Part shown: in pieces, positions 9,143 through 18,489 of the stretch
Position numbering within the stretch: the stretch's first letter is position 1
Layout of the letters: the number at the start of each line of letters is the position of its first letter
Source: an uncultured Bacteroides sp.
GTDB lineage: Bacteria; Bacteroidota; Bacteroidia; Bacteroidales; Bacteroidaceae
NCBI GenBank assembly: GCA_905203765.1
Contig: CAJKXC010000010.1
Span: 1 to 64,000 of the forward strand
Direction: 5' to 3'
DNA: 64,000 bases
Translations under genes and position numbers: made by a program
Notes under the pieces: model-generated
What the model was told of the DNA's origin: nothing
The model's input: the letters and a program-made list of their open reading frames with translations, nothing else
Database searches by the model: none

Positions 9143-10643
9143 GGCTGGTCAGTATTTGGTAGATAAGCGGCAGATTGACGTGACGGCGCACGTGATCGGC
9201 CAGTTTATCGTATTGTTCTTCTTTGAATTGGTGATAGTCGAAGGTTTCAGCAGTCTGCGAAAGTTTGTCCGCAAAAGGTTCAAGAAGGAAGTCGACAAAC
9301 CCCGGATTATCCAGAATGCCGTGGATGTATGTCCCCATGCACGTACGGTCCACAAAGTAACCGTCGGTGTGCCCGTCCTCCAACAGATTCAAGGGAGAAG
9401 CCGGAGCGTCGACGGGAACAGTCTCGCCCATATGAATCTCATAACCCTGCATGAGCTGGGAATTATCCATTGTCCATTGTTCATTATCAATTAAGCGAAA
9501 GGCAATTTGCCGTGTCACCTTCTCCCCCATCATACGTGTACTAACAGGCAGCAGTCCCAAGCCGGGCATGCGCTCTATTTCTCCTTCCACATGTTCGGGA
9601 TCGAGCACCTCCTGCCCCATCATCTGATAGCCGCCACAGATACCCATCACAGTAGCACCCTGACGGTGGGCACGCACAATCGCACCCGCCACACCGTTGC
9701 GGCGCAGTTCGTATAGGTCGTCAATCGTACTCTTGCTGCCGGGCAGCAGGATGATGTCGGCTTTTGCCAGTTCATCCACATTGTTGGTATAGAAAAGGTG
9801 GATACGCGGATCGCGTTCCAAGACGTTGAAATCGGTGAAGTTGCTGAGATGTCGAAGCAGAATAACGGCAACGTTGACTTTGCCCTGTTCCGCACGGAGA
9901 GACTTTGTGGCGAGGGCCACACTGTCTTCCTCCTCAATATATATATCCCTATAATAAGGTACCACCCCCACAACGGGAATGCCACAAAGTTCCTCAAGCA
10001 TCGCGACACCGGACTCGAACAGACGGATATCGCCACGGAATTTATTGATAAGAATCCCCTTCACCCGTTCCCGTTCTTCGGGGCGAAGCAACTGAATGGA
10101 GCCGTAAACACTGCCAAACACACCGCCCCGATCTATATCTCCCACAAGAATGACGTCGGCACCGGCATGCATAGCCATAGGCAGATTAACGAGGTCAGTG
10201 TCGCGCAGATTAATCTCGGAGATACTGCCGGCACCTTCCAACACGATGGGATTGTAGCGCAAGGCAAGGCGGTCGTAAGCGTCGCACACTTCGCGCCGCA
10301 GTTCCTCACGGCCTTCGCGGCGAAAATATTCATAGGCGCTGCGGTTACCAATGGGGCGTCCGTTAAGAACAACTTGAGAGGTATGGTCGGAAGAGGGTTT
10401 TAGCAATAACGGGTTCATATCCGTATGACAGGGCACGCCGGCTGCTTCAGCTTGTACGGCTTGCGCACGGCCTATCTCCAGCCCTTCGGGCGTGGCGTAC
10501 GAATTAAGCGCCATATTCTGCGCCTTGAAGGGAGCAGGTCGATAGCCATCCTGGCGGAAGATACGGCAGAAGGCAGCCGCAATGATACTCTTACCTACAT
10601 CGCTACCCGTACCGGCAAACATTATGGGATGAAGTTTCTTCAT
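9135..10643 (-). CDS. cbiP: Cobyric acid synthase, glutamine-dependent amidotransferase
   Basis: Amidates side chains b, d, e and g of adenosylcobyrinic acid a,c-diamide using ATP and glutamine. N-terminal dethiobiotin-synthetase-like ATPase with the P-loop variant AGTGSDVGKS (residues 10-19), the QNMALNSYAT block near 42 and VLEGAGS near 134. C-terminal class I glutaminase with nucleophile Cys 336 in MGICGGYQMMG, and the late GYEIHMG and YIHGIL motifs. At 502 residues it is full length. First gene of the cbiP-cobD-cbiB operon. Also called CobQ. Confidence 0.96.
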   Translation of the reverse strand: MKKLHPIMFAGTGSDVGKSIIAAAFCRIFRQDGYRPAPFKAQNMALNSYATPEGLEIGRAQAVQAEAAGVPCHTDMNPLLLKPSSDHTSQVVLNGRPIGNRSAYEYFRREGREELRREVCDAYDRLALRYNPIVLEGAGSISEINLRDTDLVNLPMAMHAGADVILVGDIDRGGVFGSVYGSIQLLRPEERERVKGILINKFRGDIRLFESGVAMLEELCGIPVVGVVPYYRDIYIEEEDSVALATKSLRAEQGKVNVAVILLRHLSNFTDFNVLERDPRIHLFYTNNVDELAKADIILLPGSKSTIDDLYELRRNGVAGAIVRAHRQGATVMGICGGYQMMGQEVLDPEHVEGEIERMPGLGLLPVSTRMMGEKVTRQIAFRLIDNEQWTMDNSQLMQGYEIHMGETVPVDAPASPLNLLEDGHTDGYFVDRTCMGTYIHGILDNPGFVDFLLEPFADKLSQTAETFDYHQFKEEQYDKLADHVRRHVNLPLIYQILTSHD

Positions 10644-10665
10644 AATCGTTTTTTTTTAACGGGGA

Positions 10666-10673
10666 CAAAGGTA
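10666..10673 (-). promoter_or_regulatory. -7 box of the cbiP-cobD-cbiB operon
   Basis: The complement reads TACCTTTG, a match to TAnnTTTG, 23 bp upstream of the cbiP start. I see no good TTTG at the expected distance, so only the -7 element is supported. No riboswitch is visible upstream of this operon. Confidence 0.4.
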
Positions 10674-10733
10674 AGAAAAACGTTTCGAAAAAAGCGGAGT
10701 GACATCAAGGAGTCGTACCCGAATAATAAATAA

Positions 10734-10952
10734 AACAAAGATACGGTAATTTCATCCGTTATTTCCTGGTTAGATATAGATTGCATCTCATACAACACTA
10801 CAACTTATCCAGCTATCTACATTGATGCGGAAAATAAAGACACGCAGGGCGTCACCTTCACGTATGACAATGATTCATTTGAGAGTGTCGGAACCGGTCT
10901 TGACATCCGCAACGAGTTAAAGGTTAATGTAGTAAACAAGATGCCTTCTTAA
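10734..10952 (+). pseudogene. C-terminal remnant of an unidentified protein
   Basis: An open frame of 72 codons without a sensible start translates to coherent protein-like sequence (for example YPAIYIDAENKDTQGVTFTY and ending NELKVNVVNKMPS) and stops at 10950-10952. It begins right after a stop codon in AT-rich sequence beside the cbiP promoter. The composition recalls the beta-rich C-terminus of a secreted Bacteroidales protein, but I do not recognise the family. The rest of the gene is absent. Confidence 0.4.
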
Positions 10953-11013
10953 GGTATTCCGAATTTGTAACTCTCCCACTTCCCTCGGGAATTATGCTCT
11001 TGGCATAAAATCA

Positions 11014-11048
11014 TAAGCTCTTGCAATAATCTGATATTGCAAGGGCTT
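11014..11048. terminator. Strong hairpin, probable terminator
   Basis: TAAGCTCTTGCAATA and TATTGCAAGGGCTTA form a 14-15 bp stem with one G-U pair around a loop of about 6 nt, followed on the plus strand by a T-rich stretch. It would serve the remnant gene at 10734-10952 on the plus strand or, less well, the remnant on the minus strand. Confidence 0.5.
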
Positions 11049-11083
11049 AATTTATTTTAGGGTTCACAAAGTTCAAGGATCGC

Positions 11084-11628
11084 TTATGAGCCTGACTTTC
11101 CGCCGATACCCGGAAGTTTCCGGTACTTCGTTCCCTCGTGCTTCACAAACGAAGCCTTCTCTGCTTTCTTTAGCATCCGCTTTCCGGCAGAGGCAGACAA
11201 ACTTTGCTTGGCAGCCTCACCCACAAAGTCGGTATAAGAAAACGCTTTTCCCATACCAAGATAATGCCCCGTTTCAACAAATCCGGCAAGCATTCGTAAA
11301 CTTCTTGCGGAAAGTAAGGCATGGACGTACGCAATTCGTCACTTATTTCGGACAATTCTTCCTGTTTTTCCTAATTTGTGGTGCGGAAACTGGGGTTCAT
11401 AAGCGAACTTTGAACTTTTTGACCGTAAACCGTACTTCTCGGCAAGGCCAGTTTCCCAATAAGATACTGATAACCAGCACGGATGCTACTTTCGAATTCG
11501 GAAGTCGTAAAATCCGCCGTTACCAGTTTCAAGGCAGTTATCTGCACCAATTCAGCAAGTTCTTTTGGTGATAAATTTTTACTCCACGCCGCGTGTCCCT
11601 GTATGCACGCTATGTAAACTGCGTGCAT
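11084..11628 (-). pseudogene. Internally deleted remnant of a DUF3987/primase-like protein
   Basis: On the minus strand one frame runs from 11628 to 11170 with a stop at about 11371. Its second part (ISDELRTSMPYFPQEVYECL, then PDLLKRG) resembles the start of the DUF3987 ATPase-like domain found in Bacteroidales proteins of mobile elements. A different frame (11293-11084) gives KAFSYTDFVGEAAKQSLSAS followed by a C-terminal KYRKL pattern, like the winged helix that ends such proteins. The central ATPase portion is missing, so this is probably a deletion derivative with a stop and a frameshift. The family call rests on pattern memory only. Confidence 0.4.
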
Positions 11629-11703
11629 GAGGGAGCAACACTGAACAAATCTCCTTTCCGGCTTGTTACAGACGTCCGTAAAACCTAAACCAACGACGTT
11701 TGT

Positions 11704-13134
11704 ATGAATAAAAAGATAATGGCTGCTACGCTATTGGCAGCAGCATTGATAGCACAGGTACATGTACATCTGCAGGCACAAGTCACGTCCTCTCCCCTCT
11801 CCCTCAGCTTCGACGAAGCCCTGCAAAAACTGCATAACGGCAACCGCAGTCTGAAGATAGCTGACAAAGGCATAGAAACAGCACGTGCGGAACGTGACAA
11901 GCTGAATGCACTTTGGTATCCCTCACTGCAAGGCGCGGGGACGTACGTGCACCTCTCCGAGAAGATAGAGGTAAAACAACCCCTCTCCCAATTCACCAAT
12001 CCTGCCAAGGACTTTGTGCATGAGATGATTCCAGACGACCAGTTTATCAGCGGCATACTGGACCAGATAGGCGCGCATACTCTTGCCTTCCCGCTCGCGC
12101 CGCGAAACCTGACCACCGTGGGGCTGACTGCCGAGTGGGTGGTATTCTCCGGTGGCAAGCGCATCCGCGCATCCCGGATAGGCAACACTATGATAGACCT
12201 CGCCCGCGAGAACCGCCAGCAGACAGATGCCACACAGCGCACCTTGCTTGCCGAAAGCTACTTCGGGCTACGGCTGGCACAGGAAGTGCTCCAAGTAAGG
12301 CAGGATACTTACAACAACCTGAAACTGCATTACGAAAACGCCTTGAAGCTGGAAGCTGCGGGGATGACAGACAAAGCCGGCCGCCTCTTTGCCCAGGTAA
12401 ATATGGACGAAGCAGAACGGGCACTTGAAGCAGCCCGAAAGGACGTCAGCGTAGTGCAAAGCGCCCTGCGCACCCTGCTCAATATAGAAGATACATGCAG
12501 CATCCGCCCCACTTCACCACTCTTCATCAACGACCAACTGCCTGCCAAAGAGGAATTCATCCAAACCATGCAGGCGGAGAACTACACGGTAAACCAACTG
12601 TCCCTGCAACAGAACATCGCCCGCCAGCAACTCCGCATCGACCAAAGCGGATATCTGCCGGACATCGCCCTCTTCGGCAAGCAGACGCTCTATGCACACG
12701 GTATCCAAAGCAACCTTGTACCCCGCACCATGATAGGCGTGGGATTCACCTGGAACCTGTTCGACGGGCTGGCACGGGAAAAGCGCATCCGCCAGTCTAA
12801 AATTGCCCGGCAAACCCTTGCCCTGGGAAAGGAAAAGGCGAAAGAAGACTTGAGCGTGGGCATAGACAAGCTATACACCCAACTGCAAAAGGCACAGGAC
12901 AATGTGCGTGCTCTGAATACAACCATCGAGTTAAGCGAAGAATTGGTACGCATCCGCAAGAAGTCCTTCGCCGAAGGCATGGCAACCAGTACCGAAGTGG
13001 TGGATGCGGAAACGATGCTGGCAACAGTGCGTGTGGCGCGGTTGGCAGCATATTATGAATATGATGTGGCGTTGATGAATCTGCTGGCACTGTGCGGTAC
13101 ACCGGAACATTACGCAAGATATTTCAGTAAATAA
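11704..13134 (+). CDS. TolC-family outer membrane efflux protein
   Basis: Outer-membrane channel of a tripartite exporter. An N-terminal signal peptide (MNKKIMAATLLAAALIAQVH) is followed by two repeated helical hairpins typical of TolC: the first starts at LSFDEALQKLHNGNRSLKI, and the second half contains GVGFTWNLFDGLAREKRIRQ, the conserved beta-strand turn into the second coiled coil. Length 476 is normal. It begins an operon with a membrane fusion protein (17-bp gap) and an ABC-2 permease. Substrate unknown. Confidence 0.93.
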   Translation: MNKKIMAATLLAAALIAQVHVHLQAQVTSSPLSLSFDEALQKLHNGNRSLKIADKGIETARAERDKLNALWYPSLQGAGTYVHLSEKIEVKQPLSQFTNPAKDFVHEMIPDDQFISGILDQIGAHTLAFPLAPRNLTTVGLTAEWVVFSGGKRIRASRIGNTMIDLARENRQQTDATQRTLLAESYFGLRLAQEVLQVRQDTYNNLKLHYENALKLEAAGMTDKAGRLFAQVNMDEAERALEAARKDVSVVQSALRTLLNIEDTCSIRPTSPLFINDQLPAKEEFIQTMQAENYTVNQLSLQQNIARQQLRIDQSGYLPDIALFGKQTLYAHGIQSNLVPRTMIGVGFTWNLFDGLAREKRIRQSKIARQTLALGKEKAKEDLSVGIDKLYTQLQKAQDNVRALNTTIELSEELVRIRKKSFAEGMATSTEVVDAETMLATVRVARLAAYYEYDVALMNLLALCGTPEHYARYFSK

Positions 13135-13150
13135 TAAAATCCAAACCTAT

Positions 13151-14146
13151 ATGAAGATAACAAACAGAAGCATCAGCATTGCATTCGTCATTATCCTGGC
13201 AATTACGATCATCGTGTCCGTAGCAGGAATGCTACTCACACGCCGGCAGCCCCTTGTGCTGCAAGGACAGGTAGAAGCAACAGAAATCCGCATCAGCGGC
13301 AAGCTGCCGGGACGCGTAGACTCGTTCCTCGTCAGCGAGGGAGACTGGGTGAAAGCAGGCGACACACTTGTCGTCATCAACAGCCCCCTGGTAGAAGCCC
13401 GTTACCGGCAGGCAAACGCCATGGAACAAGTGGCACAGGAACAGAACAAGAAAATAGATGCCGGTACCCGCCGGCAAATCATTGCCACCGCCCGGCAGCT
13501 ATGGAACAAGGCACAAAGTGACCTTACCCTGGCAAAGACCACCTACGGGCGTATCATGACCTTGTACAAAGACAGCGTAGTCACCTCTCAACGCAAGGAC
13601 GAGGTAGAGGCCATGTATCACGCCGCCCAAGCGGCGGAACGTGCCGCCTACGAACAGTATCAGATGGCGGCGGATGGCGCCCAAAGTGAAGACCGTGCCG
13701 CCGCCCGCAGCCTGGTAGAAGCCGCCCGCAGCGGGGTGGACGAAGTATCCGCACTCCTCGTAGACTCACGCCTCACGGCACCCGAAGACGGACAGATAGC
13801 CACCATCTTCCCCCGACGCGGCGAACTGGTAGCACCGGGAACGCCGATTATGAATCTGGTGGTGATGAGCGATGCGCACGTGGTGCTCAACGTGCGCGAA
13901 GACCTGATGCCGCAGTTCACGATGGGCGGCACCTTCCGCGCCGACGTGCCTGCCATCGGCAAGAAGAACATCGAATTCCGTATTTACTACATCAGTCCGC
14001 TGGGCAGCTTTGCTACCTGGAAGTCGACGAAACAGACGGGCAGTTACGACATGCAGACGTTCGAGATACACGCACGTCCCACAGAAACGACAGAAGGACT
14101 GCGTCCGGGAATGTCGGTACTGCTTACAATGAATAAACAAGGATGA
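13151..14146 (+). CDS. HlyD-family membrane fusion protein
   Basis: Periplasmic adaptor linking the inner-membrane permease to the TolC-like channel. One N-terminal membrane anchor (IAFVIILAITIIVSVAGML), a biotinyl-lipoyl-like half-motif (GQVEATEIRISGKLPGRVDS), a long alpha-helical hairpin around residues 70-195, the second lipoyl half (DSRLTAPEDGQIATIFPRRG) and a C-terminal beta-barrel. Ends ATGA-overlapped with the permease gene. Resembles YhiI/EmrA-like adaptors that work with ABC-2 type exporters. Confidence 0.92.
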   Translation: MKITNRSISIAFVIILAITIIVSVAGMLLTRRQPLVLQGQVEATEIRISGKLPGRVDSFLVSEGDWVKAGDTLVVINSPLVEARYRQANAMEQVAQEQNKKIDAGTRRQIIATARQLWNKAQSDLTLAKTTYGRIMTLYKDSVVTSQRKDEVEAMYHAAQAAERAAYEQYQMAADGAQSEDRAAARSLVEAARSGVDEVSALLVDSRLTAPEDGQIATIFPRRGELVAPGTPIMNLVVMSDAHVVLNVREDLMPQFTMGGTFRADVPAIGKKNIEFRIYYISPLGSFATWKSTKQTGSYDMQTFEIHARPTETTEGLRPGMSVLLTMNKQG

Positions 14147-16575
14147 TGAAACAGCTTCGTGAAACTCCTCTCTGCGCCGTGATGAAACGCGAACTGCGCC
14201 GCATGACCGCCCGCCGCCTCTACCTGGGCGCCGGCCTCGTGCTGCCGCTGTTCTGCCTCTTCTTCATGAGCACTATCTTCGGCAACGGACAGATGGAAAA
14301 CATTCCCATCGGCATCGTAGACCAGGACAATACCGCCGCCTCGCGCAGTATTGCCCGGCGCATCTCTGCCGTACCTACTTTCAGCGTGACGAAGCATTTT
14401 ACCGACGAGGCCGCCGCCCGCCGGGCCGTACAGAGGAAGGAAATTTACGGTTACCTCTCCATTCCGACCGGCTTTGAACAACGTTCCGTAACGGGGATGG
14501 ACGCTACACTGAGCTACTACTACCACTACGCACTGCTCTCCGTGGGCAGCGAACTGATGGCGGCTTTTGAAAGCGCCCTTGCTCCTGTAGCCCTCTCGCC
14601 TATCATGATGCAAGCCGAGGCGCTGGGTGCGGGCGAAGAACAGATACAAACCTTTCTGTTGCCCGTAGAAGCCAATACCCATCCGCTCTACAACCCGGAT
14701 ATGGACTACTCGGTGTACCTCAGCCATCCGTTCTTCTTCATACTGTTCCAGATACTCGTTCTACTGGTTACCATCTACTCGATGGGCAGCGAACTGAAAT
14801 TCGGCACGGCAGGGGAATGGATGAAAACGGCAGGGGACAATATACTGACGGCAGTGGCGGGAAAGCTGCTGCCCTATACAGTCATCTTCTCGGTTATAGG
14901 TATAGCCGCCAACGGAATGTTGTTCGGACCCATGCACATCCCGCTGGAAGGCAGCCTGGCGATGATGAATGCCCTGACGGTGTTGTTTGTCATAGCTACA
15001 CAGGCATTGGCAGTGCTCATTTTCTCGGCTTTCCCAAAGATGGCGTATGTAATCAGTGTGGTGTCGATGGTGGGTTCGCTGGGTGCAACCCTGTCGGGGG
15101 TTACGTTTCCGGTAGCGGCGATGTATGCACCGGTAAGGGCGACTTCCTACCTCTTCCCGATACGGCATTTCGTAGAGGCAGGGCAGGCGATGATTTATTT
15201 TGGAGCAGGATTCGGGGCATACTGGCAATCGGTGGCGGTACTGTTCATCTTTCCGCTGGGAGCGTTGCTGATGCTGCCGGTGCTGAGGTGGTGGATGAAG
15301 AAGTTGACAAGGAAACAAGTTGACGAGGAGACGAGAGACTGCGCAGCTCCTTGTCAACTTGTTAACCCGTCAACTCGTCAACTGGTTCCCACCATCATAC
15401 GCCGCGAGTGGCGCGCCATAGCCACGAATCCGGCGATTCTGCTGGTGCTGGCGGGCGGTATCTTCCTCTACGGGTTACTTTATAACTATATGTATGCCCC
15501 CAACGTGGTACGCAAAGCGCCCGTTGCCGTGGTAGACCTCTCCCACTCCGCCCTCAGCCGCGAATATACCCGTCTGCTCAATGCCACGCCGCAGACGTCG
15601 GTCTATGCCCGGACGCCGGACATCCTGGAAGCGCGACGCTGGATGGCACAGGGCAAAGTGGCGGGCATACTCTACCTGCCTGCTGATTTTGAGACACGGG
15701 TGGCGCAGGGGGAAACGTCGGTATTCAGTCTCTATGCGGCTACGGATGCTTTTCTCAACTTCAAGGGGTTGCAGGAATCCAGTTCGCGGGTGATGCTGGC
15801 GGTGAACGATGCACACCGTACGGAAGGGACTGTGTTCCTGCCGCCGCAGGGATTGGTGGCGGTGGCGACATCGGCACCGGTGAGTGTGTCGGGGACGGCA
15901 CTCTATAATTATACCGAGGGGTACGGATCGTATCTGATACCAGCGGTGATGATTATCATTATCTTTCAGACCATGCTGATGGTGATAGGGATGCTGACAG
16001 GGGCGGAAGCGGAAAAGAAAAGATATCCGTTACCTACTTGGAGAAACGCGGTGCGCAGGGTAACGGGCAGAAGTTTTGTCTATGTTGCCCTCTATGCCAT
16101 CTTCTCTTTGTTCCTGCTGGGGCTGCTGCCGCGCATCTTCAGTATTCCACACATCGGCAGCGGGATGGATATTGTAGTGATGATGATACCTTATCTTATA
16201 GGCAGCGCTTTCTTCGGACTTGCCGTCTCCCGGTGGTTTACGGACTCCGATGCGCCGTTGCTGATGATAGCATTCTTCTCCGTCGGGTTTATCTTCCTCT
16301 CCGGGGTATCTTATCCGCTGGAACTGATGCCGTGGTATTGGCAGGCGGCACACTACATCTTCCCGGTAGCGCCGGCAGTACTTGCCTTTGTCAAGCTGAA
16401 CTCGATGGGGGCAAGCCTGGCGGACATACAACCGCAGATAATAATAATGTGGGTGCAGGTAGTGGTTTACGGGATACTGGCTATCGGGACCCAGCGGCAC
16501 CTTTCCTCTTATAAGCAAAAGCCTGCCATTTCTCCTCTGACCAGTCCTGCCGCTGCATCTCCATGCGAGCCATGA
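14143..16575 (+). CDS. Fused double ABC-2 type permease
   Basis: 810 residues made of two homologous halves, each an ABC-2 permease of the YhhJ/YbhR kind. Half 1 has a membrane helix at about residue 25, an extracytoplasmic domain opening IPIGIVDQDNTAASRSIARR, then five or six membrane segments to about residue 375. Half 2 repeats the plan from about residue 420 (second domain APVAVVDLSHSALSREYTRL). The linker around residues 385-415 is encoded by a palindromic repeat (15302-15383). No ATP-binding protein is encoded next to it, so either an ATPase gene lies elsewhere or the complex uses another one. Its last 95 bp overlap the convergent adenosyltransferase gene. Confidence 0.88.
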   Translation: MMKQLRETPLCAVMKRELRRMTARRLYLGAGLVLPLFCLFFMSTIFGNGQMENIPIGIVDQDNTAASRSIARRISAVPTFSVTKHFTDEAAARRAVQRKEIYGYLSIPTGFEQRSVTGMDATLSYYYHYALLSVGSELMAAFESALAPVALSPIMMQAEALGAGEEQIQTFLLPVEANTHPLYNPDMDYSVYLSHPFFFILFQILVLLVTIYSMGSELKFGTAGEWMKTAGDNILTAVAGKLLPYTVIFSVIGIAANGMLFGPMHIPLEGSLAMMNALTVLFVIATQALAVLIFSAFPKMAYVISVVSMVGSLGATLSGVTFPVAAMYAPVRATSYLFPIRHFVEAGQAMIYFGAGFGAYWQSVAVLFIFPLGALLMLPVLRWWMKKLTRKQVDEETRDCAAPCQLVNPSTRQLVPTIIRREWRAIATNPAILLVLAGGIFLYGLLYNYMYAPNVVRKAPVAVVDLSHSALSREYTRLLNATPQTSVYARTPDILEARRWMAQGKVAGILYLPADFETRVAQGETSVFSLYAATDAFLNFKGLQESSSRVMLAVNDAHRTEGTVFLPPQGLVAVATSAPVSVSGTALYNYTEGYGSYLIPAVMIIIIFQTMLMVIGMLTGAEAEKKRYPLPTWRNAVRRVTGRSFVYVALYAIFSLFLLGLLPRIFSIPHIGSGMDIVVMMIPYLIGSAFFGLAVSRWFTDSDAPLLMIAFFSVGFIFLSGVSYPLELMPWYWQAAHYIFPVAPAVLAFVKLNSMGASLADIQPQIIIMWVQVVVYGILAIGTQRHLSSYKQKPAISPLTSPAAASPCEP
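15302..15383. repeat. Palindromic GTCAACT-type repeat inside the permease gene
   Basis: Left arm 15302-15330 (AGTTGACAAGGAAACAAGTT then GACGAGGAG) and right arm from 15347 (CTCCTTGTCAACTTGTTAAC then CCGTCAACTCGTCAACT) are imperfect inverted copies built from short TTGTCAAC/CGTCAACT units. The loop is about 16 nt. Such units are normally intergenic in Bacteroides; here the frame runs through and encodes the linker between the two permease halves. Confidence 0.7.
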
Positions 16576-17062
16576 CAAAGAAGAGATCGGACAGGCGGTT
16601 GACGAGCATCAGGATGGATTCGTCCACCGGATCGAGGCGGTGGAGCGTCCACAAGCGGCGCTCGGCACGACGTGCCACGGTGCGGGCAAACTGCAACTGT
16701 GCAGAGACGGGAGTACCGCCGGGCAAAAGGAAGTAACCGTGATCGGTCAGTTCCACAGTCATATCGTCCATCTCCTGCTCACAGCGCCGGGTAAGCGCGG
16801 CAGCAGACAGCGGATTGGGATTCACTATCCCCGATGGGGTGGCAACGTGGCTCATCACCACCATCAACTCCCGCTGTACGGTGTGCAGCAGCTCCTGCCA
16901 TGCATCTTCTGCCGGAAGCAAGGAACGAACGATACCGATCTGGGCGTTCAACTCGTCGAGGCAGCCATTGGCCTCGATACGGGGATCGTCTTTAGGGACG
17001 CGGGCACCGCCATGGATGCCTGTCGTCCCCTTATCTCCTGTTTTTGTATAGACTTTCTTCAT
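16481..17062 (-). CDS. Cob(I)yrinic acid a,c-diamide adenosyltransferase, PduO type
   Basis: Transfers the 5'-deoxyadenosyl group of ATP to the reduced corrinoid cobalt. PduO-family marks: the N-terminal KVYTKTGDKGTTGIHGGARV, ARTVARRAERRLWTL carrying the active-site arginines, and VNRLSDLFFVMAR near the C-terminus. At 193 residues it has a normal length, with a C-terminal tail of about 20 residues beyond the conserved core. This tail lies in the 95-bp antisense overlap with the permease gene. It follows cbiA after 9 bp, forming a cbiA-adenosyltransferase operon. Confidence 0.94.
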   Translation of the reverse strand: MKKVYTKTGDKGTTGIHGGARVPKDDPRIEANGCLDELNAQIGIVRSLLPAEDAWQELLHTVQRELMVVMSHVATPSGIVNPNPLSAAALTRRCEQEMDDMTVELTDHGYFLLPGGTPVSAQLQFARTVARRAERRLWTLHRLDPVDESILMLVNRLSDLFFVMARMEMQRQDWSEEKWQAFAYKRKGAAGSR

Positions 17063-17071
17063 GATAATTCC

Positions 17072-18394
17072 TTAAAAGAGAGACATTAAATCAATCTCGC
17101 CCCAATACAGGTGCGTATAGCTGGCAATAGCATTCTTATAACGGAAAACCGGGGTAGCGACCGGATGTCCCAGGGCATTGCAGACCTGCGCCACAGAGGA
17201 CATGACATCACTTCCGGCAAACTGCGTATAGTGGAACTCATGCCCTCGCAGATGCTGTCCGTTGTATGTGAATTGCCGGTATCCCAATGTAAGCTTCCGG
17301 CACTCCTGCTCGTTAGAGATAGAGAAAGGGAAAACGCCCGCCATACTATCAGCCCTGGCAGGCTGTGCCGCCGTGGCATCGTGAAGGATGGCTTGCGAGA
17401 GGTAGATCATGCCGCCGCACTCGGCAAGGGCCTTGCCGCCACGTTCTATATATTCGCGAACGGACTCCCTGGTATGCAGTGCGCCTGCCAGTTCGGCAGA
17501 GCGATGCTCCGGATAGCCGCCCGGCAGATAGAGCAAGTCGGTATCGGCAGGAATGGGGCGGTCATCCTCGGGATTAAAGAAGGTGACGGTGCCCAGGCTA
17601 TGCAGAATATCCAGATGCTCGGCATAAAGAAAGGAGAAAGCCTCTTCACTGCGCGCCACTGTGATATGCAGCGTACCCGGATGACGGGCGGAAACTTCGG
17701 GCAAACCGGCAGGCAAGGGGCGGGTGGCGTGCCGGAGCAACGATTCCCAGTCGACATGCTGTTCCAGCAGATCGATAAGCAAATCCAACGAGTCCGTAAC
17801 CCCGGAGCGGTTGAAGTCCAGCCCCAGGTGGCGCGATTCCTGTTCCAGCGTTTTCTGCTTGGGCAGGTAACCGAAGCAAGTTATGCCGAGGTTGGCGCAG
17901 ACTTCTTGCAGCATCCCGTAGTGGCGCGGCGAGCCTACGCGGTTGAAAATGACTCCCACTACCCTCACCCCCGGACGAAAGTGGATGAAGCCCGATAGCA
18001 ACGGCGCCACGGAATAAGCAGCCGACTTGGCATCGACTACCAGCACCACCGGAATATCCAGCAGTTGCGCGATTTCGGCAGACGAGCCGCGGTCGCGGGC
18101 GTAACCGTCGAACATCCCCATCATGCCCTCTGCAACGGCAACATCGGCATCGGCGGAATAGCGTGCATAGAGTTGCCGGACATGCTCCGCCGACGCCATG
18201 AAAGTATCCAGATTGATGGAAGAACGTCCGCAGACTGCCGTATGATACTTAGTGTCGATATAGTCCGGCCCGCACTTGAAGGGCTGCACTATCCGGCCTT
18301 TCTTGGCGAGTAATGCCATCAGTCCCCGGCTGACGGTAGTCTTGCCACTGCCCGAAGTGGGGGCGGCAATCAGGAATTGAGGAATATTCTTCAT
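17072..18394 (-). CDS. cbiA: Cobyrinic acid a,c-diamide synthase, glutamine-dependent
   Basis: Amidates the a and c carboxylates of (cobalt-)cobyrinate with ATP and glutamine. The N-terminal P-loop APTSGSGKTT and then QPFKCGPDYIDTKYH match CbiA; the C-terminal glutaminase contains YLPGGYPEHRSAEL and nucleophile Cys in LAECGGMIYL. About 440 residues, normal. I place the start at MKNIPQF (18394), just ahead of the conserved core; in-frame methionines at 18418 and 18442 would add 8 or 16 non-conserved residues. Divergent from the kinase gene at 18490. Also called CobB. Confidence 0.95.
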   Translation of the reverse strand: MKNIPQFLIAAPTSGSGKTTVSRGLMALLAKKGRIVQPFKCGPDYIDTKYHTAVCGRSSINLDTFMASAEHVRQLYARYSADADVAVAEGMMGMFDGYARDRGSSAEIAQLLDIPVVLVVDAKSAAYSVAPLLSGFIHFRPGVRVVGVIFNRVGSPRHYGMLQEVCANLGITCFGYLPKQKTLEQESRHLGLDFNRSGVTDSLDLLIDLLEQHVDWESLLRHATRPLPAGLPEVSARHPGTLHITVARSEEAFSFLYAEHLDILHSLGTVTFFNPEDDRPIPADTDLLYLPGGYPEHRSAELAGALHTRESVREYIERGGKALAECGGMIYLSQAILHDATAAQPARADSMAGVFPFSISNEQECRKLTLGYRQFTYNGQHLRGHEFHYTQFAGSDVMSSVAQVCNALGHPVATPVFRYKNAIASYTHLYWGEIDLMSLF

Positions 18395-18429
18395 CGTTCC
18401 ATACATTTCATTAATCATCATTTTCCCGC

Positions 18430-18437
18430 CAAAGATA
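18430..18437 (-). promoter_or_regulatory. -7 box of the cbiA operon
   Basis: The complement reads TATCTTTG, an exact TAnnTTTG match, 36 bp upstream of the chosen cbiA start at 18394. This position also argues against the 18442 start, which would lie upstream of the promoter. No convincing -33 box was found. Confidence 0.5.
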
Positions 18438-18489
18438 AGCATATCTCCGCCAAAACTCTTATCTTAGCTGCCAAAATAAAACATTTGAT

